From assembly GCA_963750935.1 (NCBI GenBank), contig CAVVSR010000009.1, positions 434,001-498,000 on the forward strand: a DNA stretch of 64,000 nt. The letters are read 5' to 3'. Below the pieces are notes generated by a model, which ran no database searches, was not told the origin of the DNA, and saw only the letters and a list, made by a program, of their open reading frames with translations. The stretch comes from JACCXG01 sp963750935 (GTDB lineage Bacteria > Acidobacteriota > Vicinamibacteria > Vicinamibacterales > 2-12-FULL-66-21). Both the position numbers and the translations under genes were made by a program. Shown here piece after piece: positions 7,728-16,866 of the stretch (positions are counted from its first letter, which is position 1; every line of letters starts with the position of its first letter).

Positions 7728-9204
7728 AATGTACGCGCAGGAACTTCTTCATCCGGGCGAGGAACGTCGCCGGCGCATCCGCGACCGCGGGTCCTGTGCT
7801 GGCCGCCCTCACCCGATCCAGTTCGGCACGGCGGGTGACCGCGGCAAGTCCGATCTGCTCGAGCGCCTGCGGGCTGTGCTCACCCAACCTTCTGAACACG
7901 TCCGCATCCAGCTCGAGCACCATGACCTCACCGCGCGCGACCACTGTCGCGGTGCGCGGGGCACCCGTCAGCAGCGACATCTCCCCGAAGTAGCCGCCGA
8001 CGTCGATCTTCGCGACTTCGCGCCGCTCCGGCTCGATGACCACCGACACGTGACCGGAGCTCACCACGAACATCGACGAGCCGCTTTCTCCCTGCCGCAC
8101 GATCGCTTCACCGTTGCCATAGGTGCGAGTGACGGCGGCGGCGGCGATCCCGGCGCGCTGCTCGCCGCTCAGCGTCGCGAAGATGTCCACACCCGCCAGC
8201 ATTTCCTCGCGCGAGCGCCTGGCAGCCTCGGCATCCTGCTGCGGCCACTCTCGGGAATACTCGACCTGGATGGGATAAGGAATCTCGATGCCCCGCCTGG
8301 CAAAGGCATAGTGAATGGCGGTTCGCACCTGGTCGCGAGCTTCATCGTCGAACTCGAAGTCCCCGACCCAGAACCTGGCGCGGTAGTTCATGGACGAGGC
8401 GTCGAAGTGGATCAGCAGCACGTCCGGCGCCGGCGTCTTGAGCACGTAAGCGGCCTGCCCCATGGCCTCGAGCATCGTCGCCTTCACCAGCGGCGGCGGC
8501 GCGTTGTAGCTGACGCCGACTTCCACCTCGAGACGCGTGGGAACCGCGGGCTCCGAGTAGTTGACGATCGCTTCCTTCGCGATGATGTTGTTCGGGACGA
8601 TGATGAAGTTGCCGGACTTGGTGCGCAGCTTCGTGGCCCGCCAGGTGACCTCGGCCACGCGACCCTCGAAGTCGCCGACCTTGATCCAGTGACCGACGTA
8701 GAACGGCCGCTCGCTCTGAATCGCGAGGCCGGCGAAGGCATTGCCCAGCGTGTCCTGCAGCGCGAAGCCAACGACGACCGCACCGACCGCGGAAGTCGTG
8801 AGCAGCTCTTCCCTGAACACGAACGTGCCCACGAGCACGAGCATGCCGATGACAATGGCGTCCTGGACGATTGCGGGAAAGCCGTCCCGCACGCGATCAT
8901 GCCGAAGCGGGTTGATCAGCCCGAGGACGAGCAGGTTGATGATCGCCGCAGCCAGCGCCAGCCGCTCGAACGGGCGGATCGGCGAGCTCAGGTCCGCGAG
9001 TGTCGGCGTTGAAAGAAGTGGTCCGACACCGGCGAGCTCGGGCCTGAGCAGCAGCGCCAGATGAAAGAGAACGTAGCCAGCCAGCAGGAAGATCGAGAGC
9101 TTCAGCTTCCGCGTGACCAGCCGGTTGAGCGAGACGCTCCAAACGAAAAGCGTCGCGGCCAGAGCCGCGACGCCCATGAGGAGATGTGTTGGATAGTGAG
9201 GCAT
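7726..9204 (-). CDS. MscS-family channel with C-terminal cyclic-nucleotide-binding domain
   Basis: 492 residues. There are about four N-terminal helices followed by the MscS pore region (VGAVVVGFALQDTLGNAFAG near residue 155). The MscS beta domain follows (VGDFEGRVAEVTWRATKLRT and GNFIIVPNNIIAKEAIVNYS), then the alpha/beta vestibule. From about residue 350 a cNMP-binding domain is fused, with a phosphate-binding cassette FGEMSLLTGAPRTATVVA that keeps the conserved Glu and Arg. This is the bCNG architecture (cyclic-nucleotide-linked MscS homologues in the inner membrane). It is the last gene of an operon that also encodes a class III nucleotide cyclase, so channel gating or modulation by the locally made cNMP is a plausible role. 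Confidence 0.9.
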   Translation of the reverse strand: MPHYPTHLLMGVAALAATLFVWSVSLNRLVTRKLKLSIFLLAGYVLFHLALLLRPELAGVGPLLSTPTLADLSSPIRPFERLALAAAIINLLVLGLINPLRHDRVRDGFPAIVQDAIVIGMLVLVGTFVFREELLTTSAVGAVVVGFALQDTLGNAFAGLAIQSERPFYVGHWIKVGDFEGRVAEVTWRATKLRTKSGNFIIVPNNIIAKEAIVNYSEPAVPTRLEVEVGVSYNAPPPLVKATMLEAMGQAAYVLKTPAPDVLLIHFDASSMNYRARFWVGDFEFDDEARDQVRTAIHYAFARRGIEIPYPIQVEYSREWPQQDAEAARRSREEMLAGVDIFATLSGEQRAGIAAAAVTRTYGNGEAIVRQGESGSSMFVVSSGHVSVVIEPERREVAKIDVGGYFGEMSLLTGAPRTATVVARGEVMVLELDADVFRRLGEHSPQALEQIGLAAVTRRAELDRVRAASTGPAVADAPATFLARMKKFLRVH

Positions 9205-9228
9205 TGATGCCCGGAGCCGTCGCTCCGG

Positions 9229-10379
9229 TTACGCAATGCCTTTCTTGAACTCGGCGATGTCGGCGGCCGTGATCGTCACGCGGACCGGCGTCTTGTTGGC
9301 TCCACCGGTGGCGTTGTTGTCCGGACCGATCATGCGGCCTGCTCCCGAGGCCGATGTCTGCGTGCTCTCGTTTTGCTTCCCGCCAGTCAGCGCTCCGGCA
9401 AACCTGCTGATCCCCGAGCTGCTCTTCTTGTTGGCGTCTTCCTTCTTCTCCGCCTCTTTTTTCTGGTCTGGCTTGGCGGTCGACGACGAAGCACCGGCGA
9501 CGCCGCGGGTGCCGGCTTCGACGGTGGGCACGTCGGTCACCGCCTTCGCATCGAACGTGATCGCCTTCGCATAGCGCGGCTGGACCGTCGCCGTCGATGT
9601 CAGCCTGTTGGTCTTGATCGCCTTGTTGATGTTGCTGACCCGCTCCTCGAGCTGCGGATGCGACGCGAACAGGCCGTTCGGCTCCTTCGTGTCCTTGTTT
9701 CGGGCCTTGAGATGCTGCAGGAACTCGATCAAACCCGTGGGGGAGTAGCCAGCCTTGTGAGCGAGCGCGGCACCCACTCTCGTCCGCCTCGTTCTCGTCG
9801 TCACGGTCTAACTTGTTCTCGAACACGAATGCTGTAGCTGGCGTCCGCCATCTGATTGAGGACGGCACCGGTCAGCCCGCCCGTCTGTGACCCGGCAGCG
9901 TCAGTGCCCACATCGACCATCTTCGACTTCCGGATGGCCTTCATCGTGTGCTTCTCGGTGACGTGCGCCAGCTCGTGCGCGAGCACACCGGCCAGCTCCG
10001 ACTCGCTCTTGATCAGGCCGAGCGCGCCCTTGGTGATGTGAACCAGTCCGCCTGGCGCCGCATACGCGTTCACGCCTTCCGAGTCGACGACGATGAACTT
10101 CCAGTCGAGGTTCGGACGGGAGCTCTGCTGCACGAGCATCGTGCCGACCAGCGTCACGTACTTCGTAACGGCAGGATCCTGATAGATACCGAACCGATCG
10201 ATCAGCTTCTGGCTGACCGACTCGCCGAGCGCCCGCTCGTCCTTCTCGCTGATGTTGACGGCGTCGAATGCTTTCTTTGCCTGATCGGCGCGCTTCGTGA
10301 TCTCGCCAAGGTTGCCGAACTGCGCAAAGGCTGGGCTGGAGAGCAATACGAACGCGACTGCAAACGCGGTGTGCTTCAT
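9229..10379 (-). CDS. Periplasmic M48-family zinc metalloprotease, broken by two frameshifts near 9790-9830
   Basis: The start ATG 10379 overlaps the cyclase stop (ATGA). A signal peptide (AFAVAFVLLSSPAFAQ), the M48 zinc motif HELAH at residues 135-139 and GGLVHITKGAL upstream are clear. The frame then stops at 9801. A second frame holds FENKLDRDDENEAD, which is the expected third-ligand Glu region of M48 enzymes. A third frame carries RVGAALAHKAGYSPTGL to 9229. Both steps are +1, and the first is cured by removing one T from ATTCG. The C-terminal third is Lys/Glu/Ser-rich and may be disordered. The family degrades or processes envelope proteins (BepA/LoiP-like). It could be a pseudogene, but homopolymer error is more likely. 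Confidence 0.75.
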
Positions 10380-12400
10380 AGCTGTGCTTCCTCGGACGTC
10401 GCCTGCAGCGGCGACGGGACGACGACTTCGAATATGGCGACCGGCCGGGTCTTGCCCTTGACGACGACGTCGCCGAGCGGCCGGATTTCGTACTGACCAG
10501 TAAGGAGCGAGCGGGTCGCGTCGCTAATGATAATCCTGCTGCCCTTGTCCTTATTGAGCGATTCGAGCCTGGAGCCGAGGTTCACGTTGTCGCCGATCAC
10601 GGTGTAGCTCATGATCGAGGACGAGCCGATGTTGCCGGCGATCATGCCGCCGGAATTGACCCCCACGCCAATGTCGAGCTGGACCCTGCCTTCGGCGGCC
10701 CACTTACGGTTGAGCTCGCCAAGCTCCCGGACCATCTCCACCGCGGTCGCGACGGCGTGCTCGGCATGGGCCCGATCGTCGAGCGGCGCACCGAACAGCG
10801 CCATGACCATGTCGCCCACGAACTTATCGACGGTTCCCTCGTTGCGGAACACGATCGCGACCATCCGCGAGAAGTACTCGTTCAACTGCGCGACGAGCTC
10901 CTCGGGATCGCCCTTCTCGGTGACCGTCGTGAAGCCCCGGATGTCCGAGAACAGCACCGTCATGTCGCGGCGCTTGCCGCCCAGTTCGGCCAGCTCGGGA
11001 TTCGCGATCAGCTGCTGGTAGACATCCTTCGAGACGTAGCGGCCGAACAGCTTCTTGACGACGCGCTTTTCGGCGCCTTCGACGAAGTACTGGTAGGCGG
11101 TGCCCGCGAACAGCGCGAGCGCGCACGACAGCAGCGGCTGCACCATGTTCAGCCACTGCCCGTCCCGAAACACGAACAGGCAGAACCAGGTCCAACCGCC
11201 GATGGCCAGCACGCCGCCGATCGCCGCCGCACTGTATGCGAGCGTCGTGGCCATCAGCGCGACGACAATGGCGAGGCTCAGGCTGGCCGCAATATGGGTC
11301 CAGCCAGGCGCCGGGCGGATGAACCTGTTCGATAGCACGTTGTCTGCCATCGTGGCGTGGACCTGGACGCCCGGCATGACATCGCCAAATGGCGTGTTCA
11401 GGATATCCACCAGGCCAGACGCCGTCAGACCGACGAAAACAATTTTGTCCTTGAAGACGCCAGGATCGAGCTTCGGCGTCAGGTTCTGGCCCAGTTGATC
11501 TTCCGAGGCGATGACGTCACGCGCCTCGTACGATTTGTAGGCGCGCTCGCGATTGACGAACTCCGGCGCGCGGTAGTTGACCAGCATCGTCTGCTGATCG
11601 TGCTGCTTCGTGGCGTCGTCCCAGTTGGGCACGCGGGTCGGGACCAGCGGCAGGCGGCTGTCGCGCAATCGAATCGTGAGGCCCTCGAGCGTGACTTCGT
11701 CCGGCCTCATGCCGGTCGCCAGGATGGCGGCCGCGACACCCAGCGACGGCACGTAGCGCTGCCCTACTCTGATGAACGGCGGGACGCGGCGAATCGGACC
11801 GTCGGCGTCGAGAAAGAACAGGTTGTGGCCGAGACCCGCGGCGGCCTGCCTCAATCCGCCGAACGGCGGCGTGATCATCGGCCGCTCTTCGATCGATGGT
11901 CCGAGGCGGAACGGCGGGACGCTCCAATCGTCCGAGAGCTTCGCCTGTTCCCCGCCTGCAGTGCCGAGGTAGACCGCATCGACCGCCATGATCACGTTGC
12001 CGGCCTTCGCGACCGATGCCACCAGATGGTCGTCCGATGCCTTACCCGACGATTGCGCTCCTCCAACGTCGAATCCGGATCGGGTGTCCGGCTCGAGGAT
12101 CGTCAGGTCGACGGCAACCGCCTTCGCCGGTGCGCGGTTCAGAAAATCGATCATCATCCCCAGGGCCATCCGCGGCCACGGCCAACGCCCGAGCAGCGGC
12201 GCGAAGTCGCGCAGGCTCGTGTCGTTGATTTCTACGATGACGATGTCTGGATGAACGGTCGGGGTGCTGGCCGCGCGCCGCACGCGCCAGTCATAGGTCT
12301 TCAGCTCCTGGACGTCGAGCACGCCGCTCCAACCGAGGAGCAGCACCAGCCCGGCGGAGCCGAGGCCGAGGAGAAGGCCGGCGATCAGTTTTCGCGGCAA
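10376..12400 (-). CDS. CHASE2-domain class III adenylate/guanylate cyclase
   Basis: 674 residues. An N-terminal membrane anchor is followed by an extracytoplasmic CHASE2 sensor (about residues 30-350, with DIVIVEINDTSLRDFAPLLG and KIVFVGLTASGLVDILNTPF). Three closely spaced transmembrane helices follow (about 355-435), then a cytoplasmic class III cyclase domain. Catalytic features are complete: metal Asp in FSDIRGFT, the Lys/Asp pair in VDKFVGDMVMALFG, and the transition-state Asn/Arg in NVNLGSRLE. It should make cAMP or cGMP from NTP on a periplasmic cue. The stop overlaps the M48 start and the operon ends with a cNMP-binding channel, which suggests a dedicated circuit. Confidence 0.92.
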   Translation of the reverse strand: MPRKLIAGLLLGLGSAGLVLLLGWSGVLDVQELKTYDWRVRRAASTPTVHPDIVIVEINDTSLRDFAPLLGRWPWPRMALGMMIDFLNRAPAKAVAVDLTILEPDTRSGFDVGGAQSSGKASDDHLVASVAKAGNVIMAVDAVYLGTAGGEQAKLSDDWSVPPFRLGPSIEERPMITPPFGGLRQAAAGLGHNLFFLDADGPIRRVPPFIRVGQRYVPSLGVAAAILATGMRPDEVTLEGLTIRLRDSRLPLVPTRVPNWDDATKQHDQQTMLVNYRAPEFVNRERAYKSYEARDVIASEDQLGQNLTPKLDPGVFKDKIVFVGLTASGLVDILNTPFGDVMPGVQVHATMADNVLSNRFIRPAPGWTHIAASLSLAIVVALMATTLAYSAAAIGGVLAIGGWTWFCLFVFRDGQWLNMVQPLLSCALALFAGTAYQYFVEGAEKRVVKKLFGRYVSKDVYQQLIANPELAELGGKRRDMTVLFSDIRGFTTVTEKGDPEELVAQLNEYFSRMVAIVFRNEGTVDKFVGDMVMALFGAPLDDRAHAEHAVATAVEMVRELGELNRKWAAEGRVQLDIGVGVNSGGMIAGNIGSSSIMSYTVIGDNVNLGSRLESLNKDKGSRIIISDATRSLLTGQYEIRPLGDVVVKGKTRPVAIFEVVVPSPLQATSEEAQL

Positions 12401-12409
12401 GAGAGTGGG

Positions 12410-12835
12410 TCAGCCCTTGGTCTTCTTGCCCGCGATCACGACCACGCCGTCCTTGCCGGTGAAATCCGTCGGCCGGCGACCGGCTCCCGGCGTATCGAGG
12501 CTCAGCCGCATGGTGTCGCCGGTTACTTCCGCGATACCCATCTGCGCCTTGCCGGCGTCGTCACCTTCGGCGATCACCAGATCGATGGTCATCGGCTTCT
12601 TCGCGGCGTCCACCTTGAACGTGCCGCGCTCGATCACCTTGCCACCCAGCGTCTGGTGATACTTGTCGCCCGTGAACGTCACGGTCATCGCCGGAGCTCC
12701 CTCGGGCGCCGACTGGCCGTTCAGCGAGGTGACGGCCCAGGTGCCTTGAAGAGCGGCGGCCGTGCCTTTGGATGGTTGTGCCGAGAGGCTCGCTGCCAGT
12801 GCGATCCCCAGGACGAGCGTCGTGAATTGAGTCAA
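12410..12835 (-). CDS. TIGR03067-like secreted protein
   Basis: 141 residues from TTG 12835, chosen because GGAGGG lies just upstream and the resulting N-terminus (FTTLVLGIALAASLSAQ) is a clean signal peptide. The mature part begins LQGTWAVTSLNGQ and contains MTVTFTGDKYHQ and TDFTGKDGVVVI, the lipocalin-like layout of the TIGR03067 family that is frequent in Planctomycetes and Acidobacteria. The biochemical role is unknown. It lies nine bases upstream of the cyclase start, so it is very likely co-transcribed with the cyclase, M48 protease and channel. Confidence 0.75.
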   Translation of the reverse strand: MTQFTTLVLGIALAASLSAQPSKGTAAALQGTWAVTSLNGQSAPEGAPAMTVTFTGDKYHQTLGGKVIERGTFKVDAAKKPMTIDLVIAEGDDAGKAQMGIAEVTGDTMRLSLDTPGAGRRPTDFTGKDGVVVIAGKKTKG

Positions 12836-12982
12836 GGCTGCCCTCCGCGCATTATTGCAAGAGAGGAGCCTCTCATCGCTCGCTTCGAAACGCAAACGAC
12901 CCGGGCTATCGGATCGAGCGATACGGTCGCTGCAACTCGTCGGCGTCGACGTAGAGCTGGAACCGAGGCGATTGGCGTCGGG

Positions 12983-13642
12983 TCACAGCCGGGACTGACT
13001 GGCGCCGGTCCCGACCAGGTGAGGACGACGCGCGCCCGCCGGTCCTGCGGGCCGATCGCCTTCCTTCCGCATCGCCGCCACGAGCTCTCGGGAGCCAGCG
13101 CCCCAGCGCGAGATCGAGCTGATGGCCTGTGTGAAAGGAACGTCGACAATATGCACGCGTTCGCGGCTGAGAACGTAGACGGCTCCAGCGAACGGCGTCG
13201 GCACCGACGGCACGAAGACCGTGCATCGTCCGTCAGCGAGGTCTTCGATGACGAACGACGGAACGAGCGCATCCTCGAGTTCGACCATCGCCGGCTGCCA
13301 CGCGGTGCCGTCGCTGGTCCCGGCCAGCCGATGCGTCAGGCTGCGCAGCACGCTGTACCCGGGAAGCCTTCCGAAGAGCGTCCTTTCCACGCGCTCGCGG
13401 ACTGCACGGCCCGAAGGCGTACGCACGGCGGCGCCAATCAGAAAACAGAAGAGCAGCACGAGGAGCAGCGAGAAAAGACCCTCCGCCGGGATCCAGGCAG
13501 GAAGCAGCTTTGCGAAGGGCCGCACCAGCGTCCCGGCCGTCTTCATGCCCTTGAGCAGCAGCAGCACCGCCAGGTACACCGGCACCACGACGAACAGCCC
13601 CCCTACGAGGGTGCTCATGAACAGCTCACGCGTGGGTTTCAT
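12983..13642 (-). CDS. DUF502 family membrane protein
   Basis: 219 residues with two N-terminal transmembrane helices (LFVVVPVYLAVLLLLKG and LFSLLLVLLFCFLIGAA). These are followed by the DUF502 cytoplasmic part, including PGYSVLRSLTHRL and DGRCTVFVPSVPTPFAGAVY. The family is widespread, of unknown biochemical role, and often linked to envelope or photosynthetic-membrane protein trafficking. It is the first gene of the minus-strand run and is separated by about 150 bp from the TIGR03067 gene, so it may have its own transcript. Confidence 0.82.
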   Translation of the reverse strand: MKPTRELFMSTLVGGLFVVVPVYLAVLLLLKGMKTAGTLVRPFAKLLPAWIPAEGLFSLLLVLLFCFLIGAAVRTPSGRAVRERVERTLFGRLPGYSVLRSLTHRLAGTSDGTAWQPAMVELEDALVPSFVIEDLADGRCTVFVPSVPTPFAGAVYVLSRERVHIVDVPFTQAISSISRWGAGSRELVAAMRKEGDRPAGPAGARRPHLVGTGASQSRL

Positions 13643-13972
13643 ATGACTGACCCCTTGTGAGGCGATCAGGGGAGGAGCTTCATGAACTCGAACGCGCCGG
13701 GTCCGAGCTCAGTCCGCGCCCCGAGAAGGCACGTCGGCGCCCTCGCAGGTCGCGTGCCGAAGCTGTGTCGGCGGAATCGTTAGTGTTTCGGCGATTCAGG
13801 CCCGTTCAGTCGCCCCGACCGCTCCAAGGCAGGAGGAGCGGCTCCGGTATGCCGTGCGCCAGACAGACGACGCCGGCCGGAGGACAACGGTGCTTCCAGG
13901 GGAAGGTCGAAAAAGCGCATGAACGGGTCCTGCAAGGTGCCCGCGTTGTCCCCCGGTGAACGAGGGACGCCA
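13643..13972. other. Intergenic region, no gene seen
   Basis: About 330 bp between the DUF502 start and kinase A. I see no supported coding sequence. It should hold the promoters of the divergent genes. Confidence 0.5.
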
Positions 13973-13978
13973 TATAAT
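13973..13978 (+). promoter_or_regulatory. -10 box TATAAT of kinase A
   Basis: A perfect consensus hexamer 11 bases before ATG 13990, giving a predicted leader of only about five bases. Confidence 0.5.
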
Positions 13979-13989
13979 CCGCTGCATTC

Positions 13990-16559
13990 ATGCCCTTGGC
14001 AGCGGGTCACCGGCTCGGCCCGTTCGAGATCCTCGCGCAGCTCGGCGCCGGGGGAATGGGCGAAGTCTACTCGGCGCGAGACACGCGGCTTGGCCGCACA
14101 GTCGCCATCAAGCTCACGCAGGAACGCTTTTCCGACCGCTTCAACCGTGAAGCGCGCACGAATCTCTTCGCTCAACCATCCCAACATCTGTCAGCTCTAT
14201 GACGTCGGCCCCGACTATCTGGTCATGGAGCTCCTCGACGGCCGTCCCATCTCGGCGGTCGAGACACCGAGGAAGCTCCTCGACCTCGCGGTGCAGATGG
14301 CCGACGGCCTTTCCGCAGCGCACGCCGGCGGCATCGTCCATCGCGACCTGAAGCCCGACAACATCATGGTCATGCGCGACGGGCGCGTGAAGATCCTCGA
14401 CTTCGGGCTCGCCACCGAGACCCGCGTCGTCAGCCAGGATGACGCGACTTGCACCGTCCCTGCCACCGCGCCGGGGACGATCCTCGGCACCGTCTGCTAC
14501 ATGTCGCCCGAGCAGGCCCGCGGGGAGGAAACCCTGGGTCCACAGTCGGACCAGTTCTTCTGGGGCTCGTGCTCTACGAGGTCGCCGCCGGCCGTCCCGC
14601 TTTCCAACGCCAGAGCGCCGCCGAGACGATGACGGCGATCATCCGTGAGGACGCCGACCCGCTTCCGGCAACCACGCCAGCGCCGCTGCGCTGGGTCATC
14701 GATCGGCTGCTCGCAAAGGACCCGATGGACCGCTACGACTCCACGCGCAATCTATACCGCGAGCTTCGGCAGATTCGCGATCGGCTGTCCGATCCGACGA
14801 ACGTCTCAGGACCGGCGACCGCGGCCCCGCCTCTGCGCGCTCCGTCGAACGTGCAATTTGCCGCGATGCTCGCCACCGCGGTTCTCCTGGGGGTATCCTC
14901 GGCGGCGCCGCGATCGCGACGTGGTTTCGTTCGAAGCCGGCCCCCTCCGCCGATCTGTCCGGATTCAGCTTCAGGCCACTTGCCACCGAGACGGTCCAGG
15001 AAAGGGAGCCATCGTGGGCACCGGACGGCAAGAGCATCGCGTATCTGGCTGCTGTCAACGGGGTGGACCACGTCTTCACCCGGGGGGTCGGTGCAGCCGA
15101 CTCCGCGCAGATCACGCGGGGCGAGATCGGCGCCGGGAATCCGTCATGGTCGCCCGATGGATCGTCGATCTATTTCAATTCGGCGGGTGCCCTATGGGTG
15201 GTCGGGAGCGCCGGGGGCACGCCGGATCGCGTCTTCGAGAGCGCCGGCGGGTACGCGGTCCATCCCGATGGCCGGACGATCCTGTTCCAGCGAGGGCGCG
15301 CGCTTTGGAACGGCGCGCGCGGGGAGGAGCCCCGCGAGTTCACGCTGCCCGCCGAGATCGGATTGCTGCCCGCAGCAGGGACGTTGATGGGATTCTCAAC
15401 CGACGGCTCGCGCGTAGCGTACTCGACCGGTGACGATGTCTGGATCCTGCCCTATCCCGCGGGCGCGCCACGACGGCACGCCGTACGCAACGTCCAGCGG
15501 GCGAGCTGGATGCCCGACAGCCGCCGCCTCGGTACCGACTCGCGTCGTCGGGCCGGAGTCACACACGCTGTCGATGCTCGACACTGTCACGGGCACCCAT
15601 CGCGTGTTCTACGTGAGCCCCGAGGCGTTCACGTCGGGCGTGGTCTCGCCGGACGGCACGCGTGTGGCGTACATCGCCGGACGGATCCAGTGGAACATCG
15701 TCGAAATCATGACTGCAGACGGCGGCTTGCGCACGCTGCAGGCATCCGGAGGCATCACCCAGTTTCCGGCCTGGGCGCCTTCCGGGACCAGCTATTTCTA
15801 CGTCGTGTACCGCGGAGGACGCTGGGTCGTCGAGGAGGCGTCGGCAGCCGAGCACCTATACGCCGGGTCGTCGAAATAGAGACGGGCCACGTGGGATTTC
15901 TCGCGGACCGCGCCGGATAGCAGCCAGTTCACTTTTGTTTTGGCAACGCCGGCGCGCGAGCAGCTGATGCTCTCGAACACGGCCGGGCGGATGGCGCCGC
16001 TCGATCCTCAGGCGCCGGGACCAACCAGTAACGCGACGTGGTCACCGGACGGACGATACGTGATCTATACGCGGGCCGTCGGAGGGCAAAACGAGGTGGC
16101 GCGTATACGCCCCGGCTCCACGGCCGCGCCGGAGATTCTCGCCTCATCCCGGCCGGGTGGACCAGGGCGATTTGGTGTGCCACTGGCATGGTCGCCCGAC
16201 GGCACGCAGATCCTCGCGCGGTCGGGAGGCTCGATGCCGCAACTGTTCCTGGTCGCACCAGATTTCGCGAGCGAACGCCAGCTACCGTCCCGGCTGGGCG
16301 TCGGGCCCATGGGGTTCTCGAAGGATGGCCGCGACGTGCTTGGCATGTACCGGAATACGAGTGGCAACGGCGCTCTGTGGCAGTTGTGGTCTGTCGAAGT
16401 GGCTACGGCGCGCGAGCGGCTGGTGGCCGACCTCGACCTGCCGGCTTCCGCCATGGGGCTGGCCGGGTTCAGCCTGCACCCCGACGGGACGCGCTTTGTC
16501 ACGTCCTCGGGCTCTGGCCCTCCGACATCTGGATGCTTGAGGGGTTCGACCGGCAATAG
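13990..16559 (+). pseudogene. Ser/Thr kinase with TolB/WD40-like propeller (kinase A), about seven frameshifts
   Basis: Read across frames, this is one PknB kinase-propeller gene. The start MPLAAGHRLGPFEILAQLG and Gly loop GAGGMGEVYSARD are followed by VAIK, HRDLKPDN, DFGLA and CYMSPEQARG. After a TM helix near 14880, PD40-type repeats such as EPSWAPDGKSIAYLA, NPSWSPDGSSIYF and NATWSPDGRYVIYTRA lead to an end SDIWMLEGFD at 16559. Frame changes fall near 14160 (+1, AA run), 14565 (-1), 14890 (-1, G run), 15525 (+1), 15860 (-1), 15912 (+1) and 16515 (-1). Seven breaks in 2.6 kb is far above the rest of the window. Either this copy is decaying, or the paralogue next door spoiled the consensus here. 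Confidence 0.75.
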
Positions 16560-16847
16560 TGCCGAGTAATCTCTGGCGAAGGATGACTTGCCAGCCAGCC
16601 GTAGCTCGCTCAGCGTCGGCTCCGCGAGCGAAGGATCGGATACCGGGTACGGGGATCTGCGAAAGGTTGGATCGTGAAGTTCGACGGCGTTGCCGCCTGA
16701 CTCCCGAATACGGGTCAGGTCATCGGGAAAGGACGCCCAAAGTTCTCTTCCCGTATGACAGACGCCGGGTTCGTCGGGTCGCGGGCACGGAGTTAGGCGA
16801 CACTGACGCGTTCGCCCCTTACGTATCCGCTCTGTTGAGCCGTCCCC
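16560..16847. other. Non-coding spacer between the two kinases
   Basis: About 290 bp with no supported gene. It contains one copy of a short direct repeat (16650-16670) whose partner lies at 21402-21422. A minus-strand frame across it has no start or family signature that I trust. Confidence 0.5.
16624..16674 (+). repeat. Dispersed direct repeat, copy 1
   Basis: A 51-bp stretch resembling 21376-21426. The core CGGGGATCTGCGAAAGGTTG is almost identical in the other copy (one base differs over the 21-bp core 16650-16670). Both copies are in the same orientation and bracket kinase B and the TPR-DUF2914 gene. Confidence 0.55.
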
Positions 16848-16853
16848 TATAAT
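16848..16853 (+). promoter_or_regulatory. -10 box TATAAT of kinase B
   Basis: A consensus hexamer 13 bases before ATG 16867, similar in placement to the one before kinase A. The predicted leader is about seven bases. Confidence 0.5.
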
Positions 16854-16866
16854 TGCGCCATTTGCC

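Noticed and set aside
11357..13660. 767-codon plus-strand frame opposite the cyclase, TIGR03067 and DUF502 genes
   Set aside because: It spans three real minus-strand genes and is compositionally a shadow; no start signals or motifs.
16560..16751. Minus-strand segment reading GRELWASFPDDLTRIRESGG and onward across the spacer
   Set aside because: It looks protein-like at first, but has no start, no family I know, and part of it overlaps the kinase A end; probably chance.
16792..16798. GTTAGGC resembling an integron attC R' core
   Set aside because: No matching inverse core (RYYYAAC) and no cassette structure nearby.
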